Shown in pieces: positions 1 through 6,585 of a DNA stretch of 6,585 bases. The translations under genes were made by a program, and so were the position numbers. Origin of the DNA: Bacteroidales bacterium (GTDB lineage: Bacteria; Bacteroidota; Bacteroidia; Bacteroidales; UBA7960); contig PWGY01000108.1 of the NCBI GenBank assembly GCA_003554665.1, positions 1 through 6,585 on the forward strand. Reading direction: 5' to 3'. The stretch's first letter is position 1, and each line of letters opens with the position of its first letter. The notes under the pieces are model-generated. The model did no database searches. It was given only the letters and a program-made list of their open reading frames with translations, and was not told the DNA's origin.

Positions 1-1073
1 AGCCAGGCAGCAGAGAACAAAATGGCCCACACACTGTTTGCCAGCACCTGCCATGTATTGCGCCCCCGCAATGCAGAAGGCCGGTCCGATTGTTTGGCCC
101 TGATGATGGTGAACAACACCGACGTCACAAAAAAGCTGACAACCGGTATCAACCAGGAAAACCCGAGCACTCCGGTAAAATAGACTGCCAGGAAAAACGC
201 CAGGGCGCTTGCCTGCTTTTCCAGCATCCGGAAACGGTACAGAAGCCAGCCACCAAATCCGGCAATCAATACCAGGAGGATCAAAAACAACAGGTCACTC
301 TCGTGTCTGTGCATCACAATAAAAAACAAAGCCGAGCCAAGCGGGATGCTGAGGTTGTCAGAACCCCGCCAGGAGAAAATCTCGAAAACAACCGCCAGGA
401 TGGTGGCAAGGATCAGGTAATGGAAAACCGTTGATTCGGGCAGCAGCAGATAAAAAATGACCAACGTACTGATGGCGAATGCCAGTACCCCAAACAACGA
501 TTTATCCTCTTTTAGTGGCTGAAATGCAATGTTCCCTGTGCGAATCCTGCCAAACAGATTGGCCATGGTGTCGGACACGGTAAGGGTCAGCAGTGAGGCA
601 CGGAAATATTCCGGGGGCATCTGGTAAAGCAAAATAAAGGCACTGAGCACGCCCAGGGGGTAAAAAAGGGTTCCCAGGCTATGGCTGCCCGTTTTATGGA
701 GCAGACGAAAGGATTTTGACCAATAACTGGCAAATGCAAACAAACTCCCGGCCATGATCACCGCAAGCAATGCAGGTTGATCAAGCAAAAAAGTCAGCCC
801 GAAAAGCGCCATCCCGGTCAGGAAATGAATGCTTTTCCTTATGGCCCGGTGGTATGCGATCCGGGTCTGGACGCCTTGGCTGCAAGTGCTTTGGTCATGT
901 TCGCCCTGTTTGCGGAAGTTCTGGTTACCACTGTACTGGTTGCGACCGTCCTGGCCGTGGTCACCATGGCCGTGAACCTGCCCGTCCGAAGCGGATCGGT
1001 TTTGAGCGGCCCGGCTGAAATTTGCTCCGCCGGGTTGATTCTGACCTGGAGTTTCCCGGTTTCTTTTGTTCAT
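1..1073 (-). CDS. Dolichol/phytol-kinase-like (SEC59/VTE5) membrane protein fused to DUF92 (VTE6/TMEM19-like), 3' end outside window
   Basis: Unbroken frame of 357 codons that continues past base 1. The ATG at 1071-1073 is preceded by an in-frame TAA at 1083-1085, and no other ATG, GTG or TTG occurs in frame before the first membrane segment, so the start is well fixed. Residues 1-75 are hydrophilic and rich in His, Gly, Asn and Gln. Residues 79-250 resemble the CTP-dependent polyprenol kinase family: RKSIHFLTG at 79-87, SDTMANLFG at 167-175 (the DAxAxxxG-type motif), KSLFG at 191-195, then E231, G237 and DNLSIPL at 239-245. Several hydrophobic membrane segments alternate with these motifs. 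From about 288 a second module begins (TGVLGF at 300-305, a VSFFVTS segment at 312-318, RGRNTWQVLAN at 336-346) that matches the opening of DUF92. In plants the separate proteins VTE5 and VTE6 phosphorylate phytol and then phytyl phosphate; similar two-step chemistry on an isoprenoid alcohol is inferred here. The natural substrate is unknown. It lies 55 bases downstream of the large secreted-protein gene on the same strand and may be cotranscribed. Confidence 0.82.
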   Translation of the reverse strand, partial: MNKRNRETPGQNQPGGANFSRAAQNRSASDGQVHGHGDHGQDGRNQYSGNQNFRKQGEHDQSTCSQGVQTRIAYHRAIRKSIHFLTGMALFGLTFLLDQPALLAVIMAGSLFAFASYWSKSFRLLHKTGSHSLGTLFYPLGVLSAFILLYQMPPEYFRASLLTLTVSDTMANLFGRIRTGNIAFQPLKEDKSLFGVLAFAISTLVIFYLLLPESTVFHYLILATILAVVFEIFSWRGSDNLSIPLGSALFFIVMHRHESDLLFLILLVLIAGFGGWLLYRFRMLEKQASALAFFLAVYFTGVLGFSWLIPVVSFFVTSVLFTIIRAKQSDRPSALRGRNTWQVLANSVWAILFSAAW

Positions 1074-1128
1074 TGCGTAAATTTAACATAACCGGGTGGA
1101 TAAGGGTTCATCTGATAAACCAAAAAAT

Positions 1129-4100
1129 TTAAGGGAGTTTAAGCAATGGTAAAGTCACCGTGCCATGAGAGTCCCTGACATGAATATGGTATACTCCGGG
1201 TGACAAGCCTTCAAGGCTGATTTCCCTTACGTTATTCGAACTATGGCTCAGTTCTCTGATTACCAACCCATCCTGACTAATCAACAAAATCTGTTCGTAC
1301 CGGTAATCATGGGGGATTTCCACATATACCCGATCTGTAGCCGGATTGGGATATACTTTAATTTGTTGCTCCCGGGCAGGGTCAGCGACAGAAACTGAGG
1401 GATCTTCCACACTGACTGTCGCATAGGCGCTACACCCATTTGAGTCTGTTACCTCAACAGCATACTCCCCGTACTCCACTTCAGTCAGGGTATGACTATT
1501 GTGTCCAATGTAATCATCCCAGCTATACGAATAAGGTGGTGTGCCTCCTGATACCCTGGCTGTCAGGTCCAGCAGGTCATTGGTTATCACATCAAAATCT
1601 ATCAACAACTCATCGGGCTCACTGATCGCCACCGCAACCTGCTTCTCAACATCAAGGTCAGCGTTCTGCACCGTCAATGTCCATATACCCGCACCAAGGC
1701 TGTCCCGGAGCAGGTCATAACTTCCGTCTTCCCAGGTCACCTCAAACTCGTCATCACCCACCGTAACCAAAGATATTTTGCCGTCCTTTGCATCATGGCA
1801 GGACACATGATCCACAAAAACGCCAAAGGCAGCCTTCACATGCTGCTCTTCCCCGGAAATGAAAAAATACTGCGCCTGGTCAGTGATCTTTAGCCTGGTT
1901 ATGTTGCCATCTCCGACAGCATCCATACCAATGGCCACTCTTTTGATATTCCCCTGCTTGTCAACCATGTAAAACCAGCCAGAATCATCTTCTGAAGCGT
2001 ATGCACGAGCCAAAAACAGCAATTGGTCTGCAGGCTGATGCCTTTTATCTTTCAGCCTGTCAAATGCCAGTTGAAGACTCCGTTCGGAGTGGGCGAAATA
2101 CGGACCGGACACTGCCTGGAAAAAATCCGCAGGATAGCGGGTGAAGTGTCCGGGCTCTACCTGACTCTGCAGGTAATTCAGAGAATCCTTCCCGGCACTC
2201 TCCAGTAGCTTGGTCCTGACCTCTTTGAACAACGGTTGTTCCACGCCCAGTACCGAATCCACATTCGCAGACAACCCCTGCAGCACAGACAGGGTAAAAT
2301 AATCTGATTCCCAGGGCTTGCCGTCGGGAGGAATGACATCGGTCACAGCACTCCCAATGGTCGCGGATGAAATGCCAAAATGCCCGATGGTGTTGAGGGG
2401 GTGTTTTTCGTGGCCTCCATTGGCCGAAACCAAAAGCGTCTGATGATCTTTGCGGGGAAATAGCTCCAGAACCTCGAATATTTTGGCCGTCTGAGACCCA
2501 TCCAGCACATTGTTGTCCAGAACGAAAACGCCCTGTTTGTTCCAAAGCTTTTGCCGGTAAGGATCATTAAGCTGGCCGGTTCCTGCAATGTTCCCAATGC
2601 GTTCTTTGGGATCGTTGTCGTGCAGATAATTGTACACGGCAAGGTTGGCAATAATTTGCCTTCTTATGCCCGCTAAACGGGGATGGGTATCCGGGTCAAT
2701 TGTGGCAGCCAGTTGCAAATACCCGTTGGATGATTCAATCAGTCGGTCATAGTGGTCAATGATCTTTTCGGTATTAAATGCGGCTTTTTCATCTCCGGCC
2801 AACAAAAGGTCGGCCAGGTAGCTATTGGTCAGCAACAAGGTCTGGCCGGGACCCGGTTGGTGTTGCAGCGTATCGGACAGGTTATCAAGAGAAATGATTT
2901 CTTCCTGTATGCCCGTCAAGGCATAAAACAGGCCCTTTTGCAGGTTCTTACGAACTGTGGGGTTGGGATCAGCAAAAGACTGGTGGGCCAAATAATCCAA
3001 CAGGTTTTCAGTAAGGTAAAACTCACGGAAGTAGTCGGCAAACACATCCCTCCACTCTTCAACCGGCGCTTCTTTGTAATCCAACAAAATCCTGTTGACT
3101 TCATCCACGCTCTCTTCCACCCAGCCACTGTCAGACAAGGTGTTCAGATGATCTACAAGTTCAGCCTCAAGGGCGTTATTGATGTGTACCAGTGGGATGG
3201 GGCGGGTGGAGATGATGGAATATAGAACTACTTCACTGGGTTCCTCTTGTGGCCAGGTTGTCAAAGGCACATTGGCATAAGAAAAAAAGTCTATTCCGTT
3301 CTTTCCGTCAATGTTTATTGGGTAGGTATGAGTTACTCCGGTATCTAAGCCCTTACTATTGGGTGAGTTTTCATATTCGCCCATTTGCCATCCTTCAACA
3401 AACGGAAACAGATCATTATCCATTACAGTAAGACCATTTCCATCGTTTATATATACGACAATACCCGGTACATTATGAAGGGTGTGAACCAGATCTAAAG
3501 TTCCGTTATTGTTTACATCCACTACATGTAGTTGTCCTTCACCGTGATATGACTCCAAATATTCCGGAAAATCAACCCACGCATCGGTTTGATCAACAAA
3601 GGTACCGTCACCTTTATTTATTATTATTTGAATCGTAGCGCCTTTATAATAGGGCTCGTCCCTGGTTGTTGCTACCACAATATCATTTAAACCATTTTGG
3701 TTCACATCATATATAACGGCATGGTTGAATTTAGTCCCAGATCCATATCTGCCGGGTGGCAACTCAACCAGTTTTCGGTTTTTAAAAGAGGAGTCTCCAT
3801 CCTGACTTAGCCATATATATCCAGATATATTAAGTGGATGTTCTTCACCGTAGAAAGTAACTATATCTTCTATGCCGTCATTATTTAAATCACCAATAAC
3901 AGAGGAGTTTATGTTTGCCAGAGAAGGCCTCAACTCTTCAGGCAAATCCATTTTTCTGTTTTGAAAACTCCCTTTACCATCATTTAAAAAAAGCACTTTC
4001 CCTAGATAAATATCAGGATACCCGTTGCCAACAACATCTCCCACGGCTAAATCATGTGACGAATCAAATCCTTCTGGTAGCCCTCCATCTTCCTGGCCTT

Positions 4101-5700
4101 CAATCTTGGCAGTAGCATCATAATAAGTGCCGTCTTCATTCGATAACAAAAGAGGGATCGGTTCATTTTCAGCCGTGGCAGTGCCATCAGGGTTACGCTT
4201 AATCATTCCCCCTGATGCCGCAACAATGTCTGGCCTTCCGTTTTGGTTGAAGTCAGCAGTTTTGATACGATATGGCCCGAACCGGAGAGGACCAATACCC
4301 TGAATTAGCTCTGGAGCCATTCTGAATGAACCATCTCCATTGTTTAGAAAAATTGAAATAGGTGCTCTTGACTCCCTTGGAAGTGTATGGTTAAAAATGG
4401 ACCACTGCATTACAAAATCCTCTAACCCATTACCATTAAAATCTCCACGGGCAATGTTATCGGGGACAATACTAAAAAACCCCGGGGGGAAATAGTCATC
4501 TGGACCAGGGTAATACCCGCCTTCATGTTCCTCCATGATTGCTGCACTTGTCCACCCCAAAGGTCCTACCTTAAAATACCTGGTTTCCATTACTCCCGAG
4601 CTATCAACCAATTGATGCTTGTCTTGACTAAAGACGATCATTGGCTCTGTAAAAAACTCATACGGCTCCCCATAACTGGTTCCCATATCGTTTGTTGCAT
4701 ATGCCCTCACATAATAGGTGGTCTCTGAAACCAATCCCACCATTTCCGATGAAAATGCTCCCACAGCACCTTCGACGGTGACCAACCCTTCATGATCTTC
4801 CAGATCCGGATATTTATGGGTGCTCCAGACCAAACCACGGGCAGTTATACTGGCACCACCATCGTGAAGTACATCACCCCTGCCCATAGCCGAAGTATAT
4901 TGGGGATCAATGATGTTTTTGGTTTTAACCCCAGGAGGGGAGTTGCGGATGCATCGCAAACCAAAACCGTAAGTGGTTGGGTTTTCCCATAAAGTCACAT
5001 TTCCCTGGCGGTTGTACATGCTCAACCTTACAGCGTTTCCGGGAGAGGTTTTGGTAGATGACCACAAATAACCATTGTTCCCGTAAGAATTAAACTCCCC
5101 CCTGGGGAAACGTTCAAGGCTGGGCAAAAGAGAAAGGCCCGCCAGGTCTTTGCCATAATGAACATCGTGGGCGGCCCACCTGGGGTGCGTGCTGGTTGCG
5201 CAATCACCACCCAGGGGCGAATCAATTTGCCTGCATGATTTCAGGGCGTTTCCCACCCCGTTCAGGTCACTGCTTTCGGGGTCGTTATGAAGCCCATGCT
5301 TGTCGATTAAATAATCCTTGAGTTCAACAAAATCCGACTCACCGGGTATGCGAAACCCCGGAGGGCAAATGCCCCTTTCATCACCTACCACATACCAGTT
5401 GTACAATAGTCCATAAGCATCAACAACTTCAGCTTCTGAATCCAGCCCATCCAGATAACTGTAAGGTGAAACCGCATAGGCACCAGTTGCAGTGTTAGCC
5501 CACTCATCATCATTTAACCCGGTCAAAATGGAATCCCCATTATTGTACCTGGTAACCCGAAGGTTTTCTGCCATCCACTTTTGTTCACCCACAACGACCG
5601 TTGGGTATTCATTTCCATCGATGTCTGTTACCTTATTTGATTGCCCCGAACAAACCCCATAAGAGCAAAGCAAGGCAAGTAAAATCAGTTTTATTTTCAT
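1129..5700 (-). CDS. Large T9SS-secreted multidomain protein (FISUCC, Fn3-like, FG-GAP/VCBS propeller, SprB-like repeats, type A sorting domain)
   Basis: 1523 residues when started at the ATG at 5698-5700, which places a classic signal peptide (MKIK, hydrophobic core, cleavage near VCSG-Q) at residues 1-19. The frame stays open upstream to 5916, but a promoter lies at 5886-5917, so the longer form is unlikely; ATGs at 5712 and 5817 are less attractive alternatives. Domains in order: FISUCC (Fibrobacter major paralogous domain type) at about 25-253, with ENLRVTRYNNG, LLYNWY, CPPGFRIP, GYLWSST and GFGLRCIRN; an Fn3-like domain at about 263-351 (ARGLVWST, TTYYVRAYATN); seven FG-GAP/VCBS Ca-binding-like loops at 420, 483, 555, 604, 665, 728 and 796; an unassigned, mostly helical-looking region at about 841-1293; two SprB-like repeats at about 1298-1363 (degenerate) and 1364-1433 (SGGTPPYSYSWD, VTDSNGC); and a T9SS type A sorting domain at about 1447-1523 (VYPNPATD, LSPGVYHIHV). 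Predicted path is Sec export, then T9SS release or anchoring at the cell surface. The module set suggests adhesion or glycan/protein binding, but no catalytic motif was recognised and the true role is unknown. Confidence 0.93.
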   Translation of the reverse strand: MKIKLILLALLCSYGVCSGQSNKVTDIDGNEYPTVVVGEQKWMAENLRVTRYNNGDSILTGLNDDEWANTATGAYAVSPYSYLDGLDSEAEVVDAYGLLYNWYVVGDERGICPPGFRIPGESDFVELKDYLIDKHGLHNDPESSDLNGVGNALKSCRQIDSPLGGDCATSTHPRWAAHDVHYGKDLAGLSLLPSLERFPRGEFNSYGNNGYLWSSTKTSPGNAVRLSMYNRQGNVTLWENPTTYGFGLRCIRNSPPGVKTKNIIDPQYTSAMGRGDVLHDGGASITARGLVWSTHKYPDLEDHEGLVTVEGAVGAFSSEMVGLVSETTYYVRAYATNDMGTSYGEPYEFFTEPMIVFSQDKHQLVDSSGVMETRYFKVGPLGWTSAAIMEEHEGGYYPGPDDYFPPGFFSIVPDNIARGDFNGNGLEDFVMQWSIFNHTLPRESRAPISIFLNNGDGSFRMAPELIQGIGPLRFGPYRIKTADFNQNGRPDIVAASGGMIKRNPDGTATAENEPIPLLLSNEDGTYYDATAKIEGQEDGGLPEGFDSSHDLAVGDVVGNGYPDIYLGKVLFLNDGKGSFQNRKMDLPEELRPSLANINSSVIGDLNNDGIEDIVTFYGEEHPLNISGYIWLSQDGDSSFKNRKLVELPPGRYGSGTKFNHAVIYDVNQNGLNDIVVATTRDEPYYKGATIQIIINKGDGTFVDQTDAWVDFPEYLESYHGEGQLHVVDVNNNGTLDLVHTLHNVPGIVVYINDGNGLTVMDNDLFPFVEGWQMGEYENSPNSKGLDTGVTHTYPINIDGKNGIDFFSYANVPLTTWPQEEPSEVVLYSIISTRPIPLVHINNALEAELVDHLNTLSDSGWVEESVDEVNRILLDYKEAPVEEWRDVFADYFREFYLTENLLDYLAHQSFADPNPTVRKNLQKGLFYALTGIQEEIISLDNLSDTLQHQPGPGQTLLLTNSYLADLLLAGDEKAAFNTEKIIDHYDRLIESSNGYLQLAATIDPDTHPRLAGIRRQIIANLAVYNYLHDNDPKERIGNIAGTGQLNDPYRQKLWNKQGVFVLDNNVLDGSQTAKIFEVLELFPRKDHQTLLVSANGGHEKHPLNTIGHFGISSATIGSAVTDVIPPDGKPWESDYFTLSVLQGLSANVDSVLGVEQPLFKEVRTKLLESAGKDSLNYLQSQVEPGHFTRYPADFFQAVSGPYFAHSERSLQLAFDRLKDKRHQPADQLLFLARAYASEDDSGWFYMVDKQGNIKRVAIGMDAVGDGNITRLKITDQAQYFFISGEEQHVKAAFGVFVDHVSCHDAKDGKISLVTVGDDEFEVTWEDGSYDLLRDSLGAGIWTLTVQNADLDVEKQVAVAISEPDELLIDFDVITNDLLDLTARVSGGTPPYSYSWDDYIGHNSHTLTEVEYGEYAVEVTDSNGCSAYATVSVEDPSVSVADPAREQQIKVYPNPATDRVYVEIPHDYRYEQILLISQDGLVIRELSHSSNNVREISLEGLSPGVYHIHVRDSHGTVTLPLLKLP

Positions 5701-5885
5701 TTCAATGGGCATATAAGAGTGTTTGGATTCAGGGCGAAGACTGCCTGATACACCGAACACCAAAAGCTTCGAGGTTCTTGAAACTTCCAGATAGGGCAGA
5801 AAAATTGGGTTTTTCATGATGGCGGGATGGAAGTGAGGCAGAGGCAAAGAGGAGGTTAATTGATAGAAATAAATAAGTCGTTGAT
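5701..5885 (-). other. Probable long 5' leader of the large secreted-protein gene
   Basis: This stretch lies between the predicted promoter and the preferred start codon. It is open in the frame of the downstream gene and contains in-frame ATGs at 5815-5817 and 5710-5712, so an N-terminal extension cannot be fully excluded. A pyrimidine-rich run occurs on the transcript strand at about 5830-5856. No strong hairpin, known riboswitch or Shine-Dalgarno sequence was seen; the bases just before the ATG are A/T-rich, which is ordinary for Bacteroidota. Confidence 0.4.
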
Positions 5886-5917
5886 CAAAACTACGTTTTA
5901 GGGGGCAGAAATACAAA
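5886..5917 (-). promoter_or_regulatory. Bacteroidota-type promoter for the large secreted protein
   Basis: Read on the minus strand, TTTG (5917-5914) is followed by a 20-base spacer and TAGTTTTG (5893-5886). This fits the Bacteroidota sigma-ABfr pattern of a -33 TTTG and a -7 TAnnTTTG separated by about 19-21 bases. Transcription would start near 5879-5880, giving a leader of roughly 180 bases before the preferred ATG at 5700. It also argues against translation starting at 5916, because that codon lies inside the promoter. No other TAnnTTTG was found on this strand between it and 5701. Confidence 0.6.
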
Positions 5918-6167
5918 CAATCTACTTCGATTCTTCACCAGGCCCCTGAAACAAAAGGTTTGACGGTCAGCAAAAGAGACGATCCAGGCGCACAGAAACA
6001 GGCAAGGCCCAATAAAAAACCCCTCTCTAATGAGAAGGGTTGTGAACAATGCGACGATGATTAGCTGAGCAGCAGCGTTTCAGGCTGCAGCAAGACACTG
6101 AAATAGCAGGTCAGGTGCAAAAATCCAGGCCTGCTTCTGGCAACCCGGTTAATCTTCTACAACCCGC
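5918..6167. other. Intergenic region between the DUF2807 gene and the next promoter
   Basis: Apart from the terminator at 6011-6041, no coding sequence, tRNA or recognisable RNA family is visible. The part at 6042-6167 is the 3' untranslated tail of the DUF2807 transcript. It contains a small possible hairpin (GCAGC and GCTGC around a 7-base loop, near 6070-6090), too weak to assign a function. Bases 5918-6010 show nothing distinctive. Confidence 0.5.
6011..6041 (-). terminator. Rho-independent terminator of the DUF2807 gene
   Basis: The arms at 6032-6041 and 6018-6027 can form a 10-bp stem with one internal A-C mismatch and a four-base loop (6028-6031). Read on the minus strand the stem is followed by a T-run (TTTTTTATT, 6019-6011, its first two bases also closing the stem), whereas the plus-strand side has no T-run, so it points leftward. 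It sits about 130 bases downstream of the DUF2807 stop codon and about 100 bases before the next promoter, separating the two transcription units. Confidence 0.75.
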
Positions 6168-6585
6168 CTAATCATTATTGAAGACCTTTCCGCTTCCCCG
6201 CATCACCAGGTTTTTCTGCGGATTTCCACGGAAATACACATTTCCGCTGCCATTGTTTTTAACCTCAAGGTGCTCATCCACGGATATATAACTGTTACCA
6301 GACCCGTTGACCTTTACGCGGCTAACCAATGTATTCAGATCATAGCCATTTAATGAGCCTGAGCCTGCTATCTGTATGTTTTGCAGGTAAGCTTCTCCGG
6401 CTAGGTTGACGCTACCGGACCCGGCTATCCTGGAGTGGACTTTTTCAGCATTCACCTTTGCGGTTATGCTTCCCGAACCGCTTACCCGGAAATGCATTTC
6501 CTCGCCGGTGAATACATCACCAACCAGTATATCACCTGACCCGCTGACCGATATTTTTTCTGCCGAAGGCAATGAAACATGAATG
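6168..6585 (-). CDS. DUF2807 (GIN-domain, 'auto-transporter adhesin head') protein, C-terminal part
   Basis: The last 138 residues are visible, ending at the TAG at 6168-6170. The frame is open to the window edge, and residues before the internal TTG at 6570-6572 (IHVS, leading into LPSAEKISVSGSG) fit the family, so the gene continues to the right and that TTG is not its start. Seven GSG motifs stand at visible residues 15, 36, 55, 74, 94, 112 and 130, spaced 18-21 residues apart. Each sits in a short strand of the form V/I-x-GSG-x-I/V, which is the DUF2807 repeat expected to fold as a right-handed beta-roll or helix. Family members are usually exported envelope proteins of Bacteroidota with an N-terminal signal or lipoprotein peptide; that part is outside the window. 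The biochemical role of the family is not established. Confidence 0.88.
   Translation of the reverse strand, partial: IHVSLPSAEKISVSGSGDILVGDVFTGEEMHFRVSGSGSITAKVNAEKVHSRIAGSGSVNLAGEAYLQNIQIAGSGSLNGYDLNTLVSRVKVNGSGNSYISVDEHLEVKNNGSGNVYFRGNPQKNLVMRGSGKVFNND

Noticed and set aside
777..1091. Plus-strand open frames at 90-434, 770-1018 and 777-1091
   Set aside because: They lie opposite the membrane kinase gene, which has recognisable family motifs in the minus frame. The hydrophobic look of 777-1091 is a mirror of that coding sequence and it matches no family.
1120..1135. T-run right after the stop codon of the large gene as a terminator
   Set aside because: On the minus strand ATTTTTT follows the stop, but no GC-rich stem precedes it; only short AT pairings are possible.
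2370..2412. His-rich stretch GGHEKHPLNTIGHFG as a zinc site of the HExxH type
   Set aside because: The spacing is HExxHP... only in part: it reads H-E-K-H, one residue short of HExxH, so it does not form the canonical zinc motif.
2752..3225. 157-codon plus-strand frame and the 161-codon minus-strand frame at 2060-2545
   Set aside because: Both are shadows of the long continuous frame of the secreted protein, with no recognisable domain or start context.
5640..5655. Lipobox around YGVC-SGQS in the signal peptide
   Set aside because: The residue before Cys is Val rather than Gly/Ala/Ser, and a C-terminal T9SS signal is present, so signal peptidase I cleavage is more likely.
5850..5856. ACCTCCT in the leader transcript, equal to the 16S anti-Shine-Dalgarno core
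   Set aside because: It lies within a generally pyrimidine-rich run and a 7-base match is easily due to chance; no pairing partner near the start codon was seen.
5701..5916. Start of the large protein at 5916, adding 72 residues
   Set aside because: It would bury the signal peptide behind 72 residues and place the start codon inside a well-formed promoter. The ATG at 5700 puts the signal peptide at the N-terminus.

Overview
The window looks like a chromosomal stretch of a Bacteroidota bacterium. Three things point there: a C-terminal type IX secretion (T9SS) sorting domain with SprB-like repeats, a Bacteroidota-type promoter (-33 TTTG, -7 TAnnTTTG), and a DUF2807 'GSG' repeat protein. Genus and species cannot be read from the sequence. 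No mobile element, RNA gene, CRISPR array or phage signal was found.

All three genes lie on the minus strand, so transcription runs right to left. At the right edge is the 3' part of a DUF2807 (GIN-domain) cell-envelope protein (6168-6585, cut by the window). A stem-loop followed by a T-run (6011-6041) ends that unit. About 100 bases further on is a promoter (5886-5917). It drives a very large secreted protein of 1523 residues (1129-5700) built from a signal peptide, a FISUCC domain, an Fn3-like domain, an FG-GAP/VCBS seven-repeat propeller, about 450 residues I cannot assign, two SprB-like repeats and a T9SS type A sorting domain. After a 55-base gap without a convincing terminator comes a membrane protein that runs off the left edge (1-1073). 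It joins a dolichol/phytol-kinase-like domain to the start of a DUF92 domain. That gene lacks the usual complete open frame because its stop codon lies outside the window.

Functionally, the large protein is predicted to be exported to the cell surface or medium by T9SS. The left gene is predicted to be an inner-membrane isoprenoid-alcohol kinase that may carry out two successive phosphorylations, as the separate plant proteins VTE5 and VTE6 do. Nothing in the sequence ties the two genes into one pathway beyond shared strand and close spacing. The points most worth a second look are the kinase-DUF92 fusion with its unusual His/Gly/Asn/Gln-rich N-terminus, the unassigned region of the large protein (possibly an inactivated metallopeptidase fold), and the AT-rich composition confined to the propeller-coding part of that gene.
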